This document shows positions 33,306 to 43,106 of a DNA stretch of 64,000 bases, piece by piece. Made by a program: the position numbers and the translations under genes. Under the pieces are notes generated by a model that worked only from the letters and a program-made list of their open reading frames with translations, was not told where the DNA came from and searched no databases. Source of the DNA: 2-02-FULL-55-14 sp964581115 (GTDB lineage Bacteria; Bacteroidota; Ignavibacteria; UBA10030); contig CAZOMY010000007.1 of assembly GCA_964581115.1 (NCBI GenBank), positions 27,943 through 91,942 on the forward strand. Direction: 5' to 3'. Each line of letters begins with the position of its first letter. The first letter of the stretch is position 1.

Positions 33306-36169
33306 TCACTCTCCTTCTTGATCGCTTCAAAGATCGCGTTGTGCACCTGCGGCCGTACTTGGGCGAGTTTGTTGTTCGCCCTTGTCGGGTACACGCGATT
33401 GGTCAGGAGAATGACCGCAACGCCCGATTCGGGGTCGCCCACGACGGAAGTTCCCGTGAAGCCGGTATGCAGGAAGGTCCGCTGCGACGTATAGCGCCCC
33501 GAAAAGGATCGATCGCCGAACTTCGTATCCCAACCGATCCCCCGGCTGCTCTGGTCGGACTGCCGGGTCGTGAACTGACGCACCGTCGCTTCCTGCAGAT
33601 ATCGCGTTCCGCCGTACGTTCCGCCGTTCAGCATCATCTGCATGAAGATCGCCAGGTCGGAAGCCGTCGAAAAGAGTCCCGCATGACCCGACACGCCGCC
33701 AAGCACGGCCGCGTTCTCATCATGGACGCGCGCACGCACCGCCACGCCTGTCTTCTTCCAGGTGACATCGACCTCGGTCGGCGCGATGCGTTCGCGAAGC
33801 GAAGCGGGCGGATTGTACATCGTCGACCGCATGCCGAGCGGCTTGAAGAAGACCGAATCGACGTACCGATCGAGCGTCGTGCCCGCCGCCCGTTCGACGA
33901 CCGCCTGCATCGTGATCAATCCCAGATCGCTGTAGACCGTCGAATCACCGGTACGGTAGATGAGCGGCGTCGCGTAGACGGAGTCGCGCACGTCCTGAGG
34001 CGTCTCACAGAATTCGTAGAACTTTCGCCATGCCGGCAACCCGCTGTTGTGCACCATCAGGTTGTAGAGCGTGATCTCTCCCTTTCCATTCTGTCCGAAC
34101 GCCGGCACGTACTTCGTCACCTTGTCGCTGAGCGCCAGTCTCTTCTCGTCGACCAGCCTCATGACGGCGCTCGTCGTGGAAACCACCTTCGTCACCGACG
34201 CCAGGTCGTAGATGGTGTTCGTCTGAACGGCTTGCGGATAGACGCCGTATTCCATTCCTCCGAACGCCTTGTGATACACGATGGCTCCGTTGCGCAAGAC
34301 CAGGACCACGCCGCCGGGGAACGCCGAGTCGCGAACGGCCTGCTGCATGACGGCGTCCACCGTGCGCAACGCGTCCGATGACATGCCAGCCTCCCCGGGC
34401 ATTGCACGCCGGAGCGTCGTCTTCGGATAGGAGAGCCCGTCGCCGTAGGCGTAGCGACCCGGGATGTTCACCGGAAGCTTGCCGAGCGCCGGCTCTTCGG
34501 CAAAGAGTACCTCCGCCATTGCCTGCTGCACCACGTCGCCGTCGGAGTATCCGCAGATGTACGCGTCGAACACTGGCAGGTCCATGGCGACATACGGGTT
34601 GCCGAATGATACGCCGATCATCGGCTTTTTGAGATCGGCCAGCCGTTTCACGAGTGCCGCTTGCTTCGGCTCGACGAATCCAGACATCGCGCCCGACCGC
34701 GTAAAGAGATGCAGCTGAACGGCGATGAGGTCGGCCCTCGATGCCTTGGCCACCACCGAATCGTAGGCCGTTGCGTTCGAACCGGGGTCGAGTTGCATGA
34801 AGTCGACGGGTCCGGCCCAACGGCTTCTGAAATGGCGGTCGAACAGCACGCCGTCCTCGGGGTCGATCTCGTCAGTAATGACAACGTCGGCAACGCGGCG
34901 CGCGTCAACTTTGGACAGCGGAACGAGCTGCGTACCGTTCCCCAGCACCGTTACGGCATGTCGAGCGATCTCCAGCGCCATCAACTGATGCTCACGCCGA
35001 TTGATGACTGAGGAGACCTTGTTGATGTCGACGAACCGGTCATGGTCCAATCCTGCTTCTTGCTTGGCCACAAGAAGCTTGCGCACGGAATGATCGATCC
35101 GCTCCTCGGCCAGTTCACCGCGGCCTACCGCCGCCACAATGGCGTCAATGGCCACATCGGCATCGACCGGCATCAGGATGAGGTCGTTTCCGGCCTGCAA
35201 CGCCTTGACGACCGCCTCGCCGGGATGGTAACGCGTCGACACGCCGTGCATAACCATCGCGTCGGTCACGATCAGTCCGTCAAAACCCAGTTCCTTTTGC
35301 AGCAGCTCGGTCGTCAATGCCCTCGAAACAGTGGCCGGCGTCTGTGGTGTAGAGTCGACGGCCGGCACCGCCAGGTGGCCCACCATGACCGACCGCACGC
35401 CCGCCTTGATCAGTTCGCGGAACGGGGGTAGCTCGAACGTGTCGAGGCGAGTACGACTGAAGCTGAGTGTCGACAACCCCAGATGAGTGTCGACGTCCGT
35501 GTCGCCGTGGCCGGGGAAATGCTTGGCCGTCGCGATCATGCCGCCATCGTGCGTGCCTTTAGCGAAAGCGACGCCCATGTCCGTCACCAGTCGCACATCG
35601 TCGCCGAACGCGCGCGTGTTGATGACCGGATTCTTTGGATTGTTGTTGACGTCGATCGTCGGCGCATAGTTCTGGTGAATGCCGATGGACCGGCCTTCGA
35701 GTGCCGTGATCCGACCGACCTCATACGCGTAGCGCGGGTTGCGCGTCGCACCGATGGCCATCGAGCGCGGAAAGGTTGTCGAACGGCGGATGCGCATCCC
35801 TACGCCCCACTCGAAGTCCGCCGCCACGAGCAGCGGCACCTTCGCCATTGCCTGCAGCCTGTTGATCTGCACCGGATATGCGTAGACGTCGCCGATCGAG
35901 GCGATGAGGCCCCCGATCTTCCGCTCGCGGATGAGCCGCGTCAATTCCTGCCATTCCTCCGAATCCTCAGCATGATACGGAAGCAATGTCCAAACATGGA
36001 CGAGTTGGGCGGCCTTCTCCTCGAGCGTCAGCGAGGCCAGTGTATTGTCGACCCAGTCTTGACCATGGTCCGCGGCCGACCCCGACGGCGGTGAAACGCC
36101 GATGCATCCGAAGCCGAGGATGAGAAGGAATGACGCAATGGTGAAGGAAGGTCGGAGGGTTGCGATCAT
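33302..36169 (-). CDS. GH3 beta-N-acetylhexosaminidase (NagZ-like) fused to beta-lactamase-like serine hydrolase
   Basis: This 955-residue exported protein has an N-terminal signal; a weak lipobox-like Cys22 makes lipidation possible. Residues about 40-370 are a GH3 barrel with KHFPGHGDTDVDTH (216-229), which holds the NagZ Asp-x-His pair, and the catalytic Asp303 in VTDAM. A GH3 C-terminal domain follows to about 590. Residues 595-950 are a class C beta-lactamase/PBP-like domain with SVTK (Ser658, Lys661) and YSD (746-748). It should cleave GlcNAc from muropeptides and attack a peptide or ester bond. The fusion is known from Bacteroidota. It starts 2 nt after the AmpG-like gene. Confidence 0.93.
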   Translation of the reverse strand: MIATLRPSFTIASFLLILGFGCIGVSPPSGSAADHGQDWVDNTLASLTLEEKAAQLVHVWTLLPYHAEDSEEWQELTRLIRERKIGGLIASIGDVYAYPVQINRLQAMAKVPLLVAADFEWGVGMRIRRSTTFPRSMAIGATRNPRYAYEVGRITALEGRSIGIHQNYAPTIDVNNNPKNPVINTRAFGDDVRLVTDMGVAFAKGTHDGGMIATAKHFPGHGDTDVDTHLGLSTLSFSRTRLDTFELPPFRELIKAGVRSVMVGHLAVPAVDSTPQTPATVSRALTTELLQKELGFDGLIVTDAMVMHGVSTRYHPGEAVVKALQAGNDLILMPVDADVAIDAIVAAVGRGELAEERIDHSVRKLLVAKQEAGLDHDRFVDINKVSSVINRREHQLMALEIARHAVTVLGNGTQLVPLSKVDARRVADVVITDEIDPEDGVLFDRHFRSRWAGPVDFMQLDPGSNATAYDSVVAKASRADLIAVQLHLFTRSGAMSGFVEPKQAALVKRLADLKKPMIGVSFGNPYVAMDLPVFDAYICGYSDGDVVQQAMAEVLFAEEPALGKLPVNIPGRYAYGDGLSYPKTTLRRAMPGEAGMSSDALRTVDAVMQQAVRDSAFPGGVVLVLRNGAIVYHKAFGGMEYGVYPQAVQTNTIYDLASVTKVVSTTSAVMRLVDEKRLALSDKVTKYVPAFGQNGKGEITLYNLMVHNSGLPAWRKFYEFCETPQDVRDSVYATPLIYRTGDSTVYSDLGLITMQAVVERAAGTTLDRYVDSVFFKPLGMRSTMYNPPASLRERIAPTEVDVTWKKTGVAVRARVHDENAAVLGGVSGHAGLFSTASDLAIFMQMMLNGGTYGGTRYLQEATVRQFTTRQSDQSSRGIGWDTKFGDRSFSGRYTSQRTFLHTGFTGTSVVGDPESGVAVILLTNRVYPTRANNKLAQVRPQVHNAIFEAIKKESE

Positions 36170-36171
36170 GG

Positions 36172-37470
36172 TCAGGCGGGTTTCTTGGTTCCGAATTCAG
36201 GGTCGATGTGGACCATTCGGGCGAGGATGAACGAAGGGATCGTCGCCAGCAATACCCAGATGAAGAAGGTGAGATAGCCGATCTGCGCCTGGATCCATCC
36301 GCTGATCATGCCGGGGAGCATCATGCCCAGCGCCATGAATCCGGTGCATAGCGCATAGTGCGCCGTGGAATGCGCGCCGCGCGAGATGTACAGCATGTAC
36401 ATCATGTATGCCGTGAATCCAAACCCGTAGCCGAACTGTTCGCCCGCAACGGCCGCCGTGATGATCCAGATCGAATCAGGTTGCGCGGCCGCCAAGAAAA
36501 CAAAAAGCGCATCGGGGATGTGGATGATCAGCACCATGGGCCAGAGCCAGTAACGCAATCCCCTGCGCGCCACCGCAAATCCTCCCAGCAATCCGCCCAG
36601 CGTCAGGCCGATGATGCCGATCGTTCCGTACACGAACCCGACCTCTTCTGTCGAAAGGCCAAGTCCCCCTTGTTCAACGCCGTCAAGCAGGAAGGGCGTG
36701 ACCATCTTCACGAGCTGCGCCTCGCCGAGTCGGTACAAGAGCAGGAAGCTGATGATGAGCCCGATGCGGTCCTTCTTGAAGAACGTTACGAACGTTTGAG
36801 CAAAATCGGCGAGAAGGCTGCCTGCCGATCCGGCAACGGAATGATCAGAAGCCGGACGCGGAAGCATCACGAAGTGATACAACGAGACAAGCAGGAACAA
36901 TCCGCCAAGCAGTCCGATCGTGACCGACCAAGCCGCTGCAATGTTGCCCCCCAACCCCCAGAGTCCCTGATGTTCCAGGTAGCCGGCCAGGATCACAAGC
37001 AATCCCTGACCGGAGATCATAGCGATGCGATAGAACGTGCTTCGGATGCCGACGAAGAAGGCCTGTTGATGATCGTCGAGCGCCAGCATGTAGAACCCGT
37101 CGGCCGCGATATCGTGCGTGGCGCTACTGAAGGCCATGAGCCAGAAGACGGCGAGCGACCACCGGAAGAAGTCGGGGCCCGGGATCGTCAGCGCCACACC
37201 TGCCAGCGCCGCACCGACGAGCAGCTGCATGGACACGACCCAGAACCGCTTGGTCCGGAAGATGTCAACCAACGGACTCCACAGCGGCTTGATCACCCAC
37301 GGCAGGTAGAGCCAGCTCGTGTAGAAGGCGATGTCCTCGTTCGAGATGCCGAGGCGTTTGTACATGATGACTGAAACCGTCATCACGATGACGTACGGGA
37401 TCCCCTGCGCGAGGTAGAGCGTGGGAATCCAGGCCCAGGGATTTCTTGAGGAGGACTGAGTGGAGTTCAT
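36172..37470 (-). CDS. AmpG-like muropeptide MFS transporter
   Basis: This 432-residue protein has about 12 membrane helices. The AmpG-type features are LYLAQGIPYVIVMTV, FYTSWLYLPWVIKPLWSPLVD and the conserved SATHDIAADGFYMLAL. AmpG brings anhydro-muropeptides into the cytoplasm. It heads an operon with the GH3-beta-lactamase fusion and a small membrane protein. The substrate is inferred from family and context. Confidence 0.9.
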   Translation of the reverse strand: MNSTQSSSRNPWAWIPTLYLAQGIPYVIVMTVSVIMYKRLGISNEDIAFYTSWLYLPWVIKPLWSPLVDIFRTKRFWVVSMQLLVGAALAGVALTIPGPDFFRWSLAVFWLMAFSSATHDIAADGFYMLALDDHQQAFFVGIRSTFYRIAMISGQGLLVILAGYLEHQGLWGLGGNIAAAWSVTIGLLGGLFLLVSLYHFVMLPRPASDHSVAGSAGSLLADFAQTFVTFFKKDRIGLIISFLLLYRLGEAQLVKMVTPFLLDGVEQGGLGLSTEEVGFVYGTIGIIGLTLGGLLGGFAVARRGLRYWLWPMVLIIHIPDALFVFLAAAQPDSIWIITAAVAGEQFGYGFGFTAYMMYMLYISRGAHSTAHYALCTGFMALGMMLPGMISGWIQAQIGYLTFFIWVLLATIPSFILARMVHIDPEFGTKKPA

Positions 37471-37472
37471 TG

Positions 37473-37507
37473 GGATTGCGGATTGCGAATTTTCGATTTC
37501 GGATTAT
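37473..37507. repeat. Degenerate heptad repeat upstream of the AmpG-like gene
   Basis: Units GGATTGC, GGATTGC, GAATTTT, CGATTTC, GGATTAT run in register. This array lies just before a start codon rather than after a stop. Confidence 0.6.
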
Positions 37508-37589
37508 CAAAGATGCCGAGGAGGAGAGGAGCGATCGATAGCGTCAATTGACTCATCGCCGTTGTCGCTGGCGATTCATGCCGCGCGCT

Positions 37590-37638
37590 CCATACTCTTT
37601 GCGCGATGCCCCGTGCTCCCTACACCTTGCCCCATGCT
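37590..37638. repeat. Degenerate heptad repeat after SpoIID gene
   Basis: Seven units share a pattern close to CCNTGCY: CCATACT, CTTTGCG, CGATGCC, CCGTGCT, CCCTACA, CCTTGCC, CCATGCT. The array ends 5 nt from the stop of the SpoIID-domain gene. Confidence 0.65.
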
Positions 37639-37643
37639 GCTCT

Positions 37644-38972
37644 TCAATAGAGTTTCTCCACCTTGGCCCCCCTGAAGTAGTGCAGCACGATCTGCTCGGG
37701 GGTGTAGCCCTTCGTCGCCATCACTGCCGCGCCGATCTGGCACAGACCGACCCCGTGGCCCCAACCGGCTCCGTGAAGCGTGAACGACAAAGGCCGTCCT
37801 TGCTGATCCATCTCCTTCCTCACGACGAACGCCGAGCTGTAGAGATGGCTCTTTGACAGCCATTTCCGGATCTCGAGCTCCTTTCCGACCACGACCGTTT
37901 TCCTCTCTCCAACGATCTTGAGCCGCGTAATGCGCCCCGAGGGTCCCCGGTGGAGCGGCACGAGGTCAAGGATAGGACCCAGATCGGATCCGGAGCGGCC
38001 GGCGATGATCTCGGCAAGGTGTGACGGTGTGTACCTCACCTTCCAGCGGAAGAAGTCGGTCGTCTCTTGGTCGAACGACGGCAGGACCTGCCTCAGGACA
38101 TTGCCGTCCGTCGTATTGCAGAAGGCATCGGGTGACGAGAGGATCCATCGCTCCGCGTCGACCTCCGTGCGCAGCGGCGGGTGCACGGTCTCCGAATCTG
38201 AAATAGAACGCAGGTACGGTACATCGCGAGCTTCCCAAGCGCTCGGGAACTCCTCGGTCATCCCACCGCAGGCCTTATAGAACCGGGCATCGCACACTTC
38301 TGCGCCGTACACCAAGAACTGCCCCCGCGTTTCCTGAACGGCCGTCAACGCTTCGGGCGAGAGGATCTTGGTGATGCCCTGGTATCGCTGGCAATGATCG
38401 TCGGCGCAGACGTCGAAGTCCGCATGGTCCTCACGATCATACCACCGCACGATCTCATCGGCCGTCGCAGAGCCCCGAACGGAACCGGGATCCCTCTCGC
38501 GACGCTCACGCTCGAGCATCGCCACGAGCCACGACCGCGACGTGATCGCATGAGCCCGGAGCAGCGACGGCGGCGACGTGGCGCTCATTTCCGATGCAAT
38601 GACGCTGGCGAGATACGCCTCCACACCGATCACGTTGATGACCGTGAGCGAACCGTCGCGATGCGCCATCAGTCGAAGGCTTCCCTCGAACTCCTGGTCC
38701 TCTTTGCGCTCCCAGTGGAAGTTGATGCCGATCGTCACCTCGCGAAGAACGAAGGACGCTCCCTGCGAGGCCGTCATCGTCAGATCAGGCCCCTCGGCGA
38801 TGAGGGCCCCGTCGGAGCGGAAGATCCGCACCGTAGGGCCGACGGTTTCGGCCACGAACGCACCTTCGTACATGGCCCCCGTCGGCGCCGCGTATGATCT
38901 CTTGAATACTCCGCGGACGCGGGGAACACGCTCGATGATGCCGACGCGGATGACGGGTTCCCGGTCGATCAT
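37644..38972 (-). CDS. SpoIID/LytB domain protein
   Basis: This 442-residue protein starts at MIDREPVIRVGIIE; its ATG overlaps the stop of the DUF4922 gene (ATGA). The SpoIID core is visible: LTVINVIGVEAYLASVIASEMSATSPPSLLRAHAITSRSW in the middle and GAGWGHGVGLCQIGAAVMATKGYTPEQIVLHYFRGA at the end. SpoIID is a lytic transglycosylase of peptidoglycan; members in non-sporulating FCB bacteria are less well known. There is no signal peptide, which is puzzling for a cell-wall enzyme and may mean a cytoplasmic role on recycled muropeptides. Confidence 0.9.
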   Translation of the reverse strand: MIDREPVIRVGIIERVPRVRGVFKRSYAAPTGAMYEGAFVAETVGPTVRIFRSDGALIAEGPDLTMTASQGASFVLREVTIGINFHWERKEDQEFEGSLRLMAHRDGSLTVINVIGVEAYLASVIASEMSATSPPSLLRAHAITSRSWLVAMLERERRERDPGSVRGSATADEIVRWYDREDHADFDVCADDHCQRYQGITKILSPEALTAVQETRGQFLVYGAEVCDARFYKACGGMTEEFPSAWEARDVPYLRSISDSETVHPPLRTEVDAERWILSSPDAFCNTTDGNVLRQVLPSFDQETTDFFRWKVRYTPSHLAEIIAGRSGSDLGPILDLVPLHRGPSGRITRLKIVGERKTVVVGKELEIRKWLSKSHLYSSAFVVRKEMDQQGRPLSFTLHGAGWGHGVGLCQIGAAVMATKGYTPEQIVLHYFRGAKVEKLY

Positions 38973-39955
38973 AGGACCTCGACGATCCTCTCCAGGACCT
39001 CCGGACCGCACGAGACCTCGTCGAAGATCGAAGCAACGGCGGCAGAGGTCAGTGTCGTGAATTCACGTTCGCGCGGCGTGATGACGAGCCCGCCAATATC
39101 GACGGCCGCGGGACTGACGAGCACTTGCCCGTCTCCCTCCCTGAAGAACGCCTCCGGCCGATGTTTTCGGCGAAGGAAGATCACGACCTGATAGACTCCG
39201 TCAACCTGCGATGCGATGACGTTCATCATCGGCTCTTCCGCGTGGCCATCTGCACGCTGCCAGGCCGCGAGAAACCGCTTGACGGCGGCGACCATCGCTT
39301 CCGCCTCGATCCCGCGCATCGTGGCGATCGTGCGTCCGTATCCCGGGATCGTGGAGACGCGGACCGCTCCGATCTCGCAGACTGAAACGGCCGACGCGCC
39401 GGCGGCCTCGCGTACGGCCGGGATCGCGGAGAGTGGAGCGGCTTGAAAATGGAAATGGTCGGGGGCCGACGCGCCGCACCGCGGGCCGTTGTAGAACACG
39501 GAGAATTCGGGAGCCAGATCGGCCGCCAGACGAAGGAGCGTGTCCACGTGTGAAGCCAGACGCTGCTCGCGATGCACGCGATGCGAGATCGTGAAGTGCT
39601 CGGGAAAGATGGGGGCGGGATTGCAGAGGATCAGAAGGTCTGAGCCGTAAACGATCCCTTGCTGTTCCAAAGGAAGGTGCTCGACGCACAAGAAACACTT
39701 CCGCTGTCGGATCGTGGCCGGGTCGACCTTGGCCCCGGTGCTGACCATGCGGCCGGGGTTGAACTGGAGATGCAGAGCGTGACCGTGGAGACCGAGTGAC
39801 CGTGTCTGAACGCCGGCAAGCGATGCATAGCCATCGCGGCACATCGGCCATGTCTCGCGCTGCTGACGAAGCAACGACCGGCACAACTCCGGCAGCCCGA
39901 CGACCGCCCCGGGCACCACCTCTGAGAATACGCGTGATTCAAGAATGCTCAACAC
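38969..39955 (-). CDS. DUF4922 protein, HIT-like nucleotide phosphorylase/transferase
   Basis: This 328-residue protein carries CFLC (about residues 87-90), LFLCNPAPIFPEHFTI-like text (LILCNPAPIFPEHFTISH) and the HIT-type motif DHFHFQAAPL near residue 177. These mark DUF4922, related to ATP adenylyltransferases and GDP-hexose phosphorylases of the HIT superfamily. The family is typical of Bacteroidota and often sits beside a SpoIID gene, as here. It may act on a sugar nucleotide, but the reaction is unproven. Confidence 0.85.
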   Translation of the reverse strand: MLSILESRVFSEVVPGAVVGLPELCRSLLRQQRETWPMCRDGYASLAGVQTRSLGLHGHALHLQFNPGRMVSTGAKVDPATIRQRKCFLCVEHLPLEQQGIVYGSDLLILCNPAPIFPEHFTISHRVHREQRLASHVDTLLRLAADLAPEFSVFYNGPRCGASAPDHFHFQAAPLSAIPAVREAAGASAVSVCEIGAVRVSTIPGYGRTIATMRGIEAEAMVAAVKRFLAAWQRADGHAEEPMMNVIASQVDGVYQVVIFLRRKHRPEAFFREGDGQVLVSPAAVDIGGLVITPREREFTTLTSAAVASIFDEVSCGPEVLERIVEVL

Positions 39956-40146
39956 TCATCTCCATGTCGGGTCGAGCTGATGACCCCGTGTGCGCCGTGC
40001 TGTGATGGCCCCTGGCCGCGTCGGCAAGAACGCGAGCCGCACTTGGATCTTCCAGGACAGAGCACGACGCGAGCAGGCTGCTGAACCGCCTGCGGGTAGC
40101 CCTCATCGGATCACCATCGCTGCGGCTGCCGCATTGCAGTGTCCGT

Positions 40147-40668
40147 TCATGTGCCTGCTTCCGTGAAGGCCGTTACGGGCAGATGGCCGATCAGATGTTG
40201 AACGGTCGTGCGGCCCATCGTGAACGGCTCCTGCCGGTCCGGAACGAATCCATGCCGACGGTACCACGCCAAGGCCGGCGCATTCTGCGTCATCACGCCA
40301 AGCCACAGCTCGTGACGCCCCGCGGCCGCCGCCTGGCGGGCCGCCTCACGCATCAATCGATTTCCCCAACCGGTCCCCTGCTCCTCGGGAACGACATAGA
40401 CTGAGGACACGTACGTGCGTCCCTCAGCCCGATGGTCGCGCAGTCGCAGGACGGCAACAACCCGCGCTCCCCGAAGGCCGACAAATCCGGCGATCTCCGG
40501 GTCGGCGATCATACGCCGGAGCGCATCGACGGCGTATGCCGTATCAAGATAGCTGCGCAGATCGTCCGGCGGAATGAACGAACCGTATGCCGCTTGCCAG
40601 CTGCGCCTCAGAACTTCGCGCACGGAGGGGATGTCGGCGTCCGTCCAAGACCGTACCGTTCGGTCCAT
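40147..40668 (-). CDS. GNAT family N-acetyltransferase
   Basis: This 173-residue protein starts at MDRTVRSWTDADIPSVREVL, whose ATG overlaps the upstream glycosyltransferase stop (TGATG). The acetyl-CoA loop is VYVVPEEQGTGWGNRLMREA (about residues 95-114), and NAPALAWYRRHGFVP follows, both typical of GNAT. The acceptor is unknown. The 191-nt gap downstream, before the DUF4922 gene, holds no gene that I can support. Confidence 0.85.
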   Translation of the reverse strand: MDRTVRSWTDADIPSVREVLRRSWQAAYGSFIPPDDLRSYLDTAYAVDALRRMIADPEIAGFVGLRGARVVAVLRLRDHRAEGRTYVSSVYVVPEEQGTGWGNRLMREAARQAAAAGRHELWLGVMTQNAPALAWYRRHGFVPDRQEPFTMGRTTVQHLIGHLPVTAFTEAGT

Positions 40669-42143
40669 CAGCGGCCCGACCGTTTGTTCTTTCGCTGGCG
40701 AGCGAGGATCTCGATCGTGCGGATGCGGTCCTTGTAGAGGTCGTGTCGATTGGCCTTCTCGAGCGAGAGGGCGGCGTCCGTGTTCCCCTCCCACCGCCGG
40801 CAGAGGTAGATGCTTTCATAGATGCGGCCGATCTGGTAGTCGCGCGACAGACGCAGCGCCACGGCATAATCTTCGCCGTACGACGTATTTGGCAGCAGGA
40901 TCTGCCGCAAGAGGCCGGTGCGGAACGCGCGCGGAGCACCCAGCCCGTTGATGCGGAGGGCGTTGTTTCTTCCATTATCGGGCGACCATTCTTTGTGGTC
41001 GATGAGCCCCGGCGGAATCTCCTCGAGTTGCATGTTCACAAGGCGGTATGAGCCGATCACCATGGCCACGTTCGGATCGGCGAAGGCTTCGACGATCTTC
41101 CGGAGCGTGTGCTCGTCGCTGTAGAGATCGTCCGAATCGAGTTGGACGGCGAACCGGCCGCACTGCGGCGAGAGCACGGCCGTGTTCCAGCAGCCGCCGA
41201 TGGCGAGATCCTGCCGCTCTGGCACAATGTGGACGACCCGAGGGTCGCGTCCGGCCAGGTCGGCCAGGATGCTTGTCGTCCGGTCGGTCGAATGATTGTC
41301 GACGATGATGACGTTGAACGGGAATGATGCTTTCTGCTTCAATACGCTGTTGACGGCATCGGCCACCGTCCGCTCACGGTTCCGGACCGGGATGACCACG
41401 CTGGCCTCGACCGGATACGATGCAGGGTCTTTGGGCACCTTGGCGAATCTCGGCTTCAGGTACGCGCCGATATGTTTCAGGTGCTGCGTGACCACCCTCT
41501 CCATTTCGATCTGCACGCTTCGATTGCGCGGGTCGACGTAGTCGAACAGTTTCTCGCCGGTCTTCCGCAGGTCCGACTCCACCTTGGTATACAGCGGCTC
41601 CTGCAGATGGAATACCTGGTTCGCCACGGAGACTTTGAGCCGCAGGTCATAGAGTCCGGCCCGCTCGACCTTGGCGATGGCGCCATGTTTTTTGACCGCC
41701 GCGCGGACCGCTTTCATCGAGAAGAGCAGCATTGCGCCGAAGTCGAACCCGTCCCGAAGGCTGCCCACGTGGTAGTCGATCAAGGGGTGTTCGCTGCGTT
41801 GCCCGTTCTTGACCTCGGTGAAATCCGAATACACGAGTCCGGCGCCGGTCTGGTCGGCGACATCGATCAACCGTTCCAAAGCCCAAGGGCCCATGACAAG
41901 CTCGTGCGATTGCGTGACCATCAGCAGATAATCGCCCTTGGCCTTTTTGATCGCGGCGTTGATCGTCGCACCTGAGGTCAACGACACCGCTTTCAGTCCT
42001 TCGCACTTCGGCTGATGGATGTTCGCCGAGCCGTCGTGTGCGACCAGCACGCCGGCGACGAGCGGAGACGAGGTGAATTGACGGAGCGTGGAATCGAACG
42101 AGGGAAGCGTGGAATGCGGGAGGAGGACCGTGAGACGGGACAT
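40668..42143 (-). CDS. Glycosyltransferase with two GT2-like (GT-A) domains
   Basis: This 491-residue cytosolic protein has a diverged first GT-A domain (residues 1-215; VAGVLVAHDGSANI, KKAKGDYLLMVTQSHELV) and a standard second one (from about 240; ASVVIPVRNRERTVADAVNSVL, VIIVDNHSTDRTTSIL, RFAVQLDSDDLYSDE with the DxD metal motif). The second half should transfer a sugar; the first may bind donor or acceptor. It lies 15 nt after the BadF-type kinase gene and overlaps the GNAT gene. Confidence 0.87.
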   Translation of the reverse strand: MSRLTVLLPHSTLPSFDSTLRQFTSSPLVAGVLVAHDGSANIHQPKCEGLKAVSLTSGATINAAIKKAKGDYLLMVTQSHELVMGPWALERLIDVADQTGAGLVYSDFTEVKNGQRSEHPLIDYHVGSLRDGFDFGAMLLFSMKAVRAAVKKHGAIAKVERAGLYDLRLKVSVANQVFHLQEPLYTKVESDLRKTGEKLFDYVDPRNRSVQIEMERVVTQHLKHIGAYLKPRFAKVPKDPASYPVEASVVIPVRNRERTVADAVNSVLKQKASFPFNVIIVDNHSTDRTTSILADLAGRDPRVVHIVPERQDLAIGGCWNTAVLSPQCGRFAVQLDSDDLYSDEHTLRKIVEAFADPNVAMVIGSYRLVNMQLEEIPPGLIDHKEWSPDNGRNNALRINGLGAPRAFRTGLLRQILLPNTSYGEDYAVALRLSRDYQIGRIYESIYLCRRWEGNTDAALSLEKANRHDLYKDRIRTIEILARQRKNKRSGR

Positions 42144-42158
42144 GGGTGTTCGGTTCGG

Positions 42159-43106
42159 TCAGGGGGTGTGGGATATTTCGTTCAGCGCGAGCAGGACCGC
42201 TCCGCGGACGGGGGGCGCGAGCGCAGCCCGGACGCGTGCGCCGGGTATCGTACGCTGCAACAGTGTTCGCACTTGGGTTGAATAGAGATTCTTGGACGTG
42301 AGCAAGCTGCCGATGAACGCCACCGGCACTGCCTTTCGCGACCGGCCCCGGATCTTTGCAACCACCGGAGCGATCACCGCGACCAGCTCGCGCGCGGCCG
42401 CCGACAGGATCCGGCGGGCAACGGCGTCTCTCTTCCTGGCGGCTTCCATGACGACCGGAGCCACAGACGCCACATCGAAGTTCTCACGATAGATGGCGGT
42501 GATGATGGCCTCCTGGGTACCGAGGCCGAAGGATTCCTTCAAGAGTCGTGGAAGGATGGTTCGGGGTGACCGGTCATCGATGGAGGCGGCCACCGCGCGG
42601 AACAACTCTCGTCCGATGGCGTAGCCGCTCCCTTCGTCGCCGACGACGCGTCCCCACCCGCCCGATCGATGCACACAGCCCGCACCATCCTTCCCATACA
42701 CGATCGAGCCTGTCCCGGCAATGACGATGACGCCCGGCTCTCCAGACATCGCCCCTTCGAGGGCGATCCGGGCATCGCTATCGATGCGTACATTTCGCAA
42801 CGGTCGTCCTCGTCGCGAGGCCTCAGCCATGAGCGCCTGCCGCATCCGTTCCCGGTCGCCCGGACGCCCGGCACCCGTCAGGCCCGCTACGACCGAATCC
42901 AAACGCTCCGGCGCGCATCCAACGGAATGGCAGCACGTCTCCACAAGGTCCATGATCGTTCGCGCGGCCGAGTCGACCCCGATGACCTGGAAGTTCGACG
43001 GCCCGCCCGTGGAGGCGGCCATCACCTTGCCGGACGCATCGCACAGCTCAGCCGCGGTCTTCGTGCCGCCGCCGTCCATGCCAATGACCAAACGTTCGCT
43101 CGTCAT
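42159..43106 (-). CDS. BadF/BadG/BcrA-type ATPase, N-acetylglucosamine/MurNAc kinase-like
   Basis: This 315-residue protein has the ASKHA phosphate loop MDGGGTKTAAELCD at residues 10-23, a second loop VIAGTGSIVYG near 130, and GGWGRVVGDEGSGYAIGREL, the sugar-binding signature of the GlcNAc kinase group. It should phosphorylate an amino sugar. In Bacteroidota, BadF-type MurNAc kinases (MurK) are linked to cell-wall recycling, which fits the nearby AmpG and hexosaminidase genes. Confidence 0.88.
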   Translation of the reverse strand: MTSERLVIGMDGGGTKTAAELCDASGKVMAASTGGPSNFQVIGVDSAARTIMDLVETCCHSVGCAPERLDSVVAGLTGAGRPGDRERMRQALMAEASRRGRPLRNVRIDSDARIALEGAMSGEPGVIVIAGTGSIVYGKDGAGCVHRSGGWGRVVGDEGSGYAIGRELFRAVAASIDDRSPRTILPRLLKESFGLGTQEAIITAIYRENFDVASVAPVVMEAARKRDAVARRILSAAARELVAVIAPVVAKIRGRSRKAVPVAFIGSLLTSKNLYSTQVRTLLQRTIPGARVRAALAPPVRGAVLLALNEISHTP

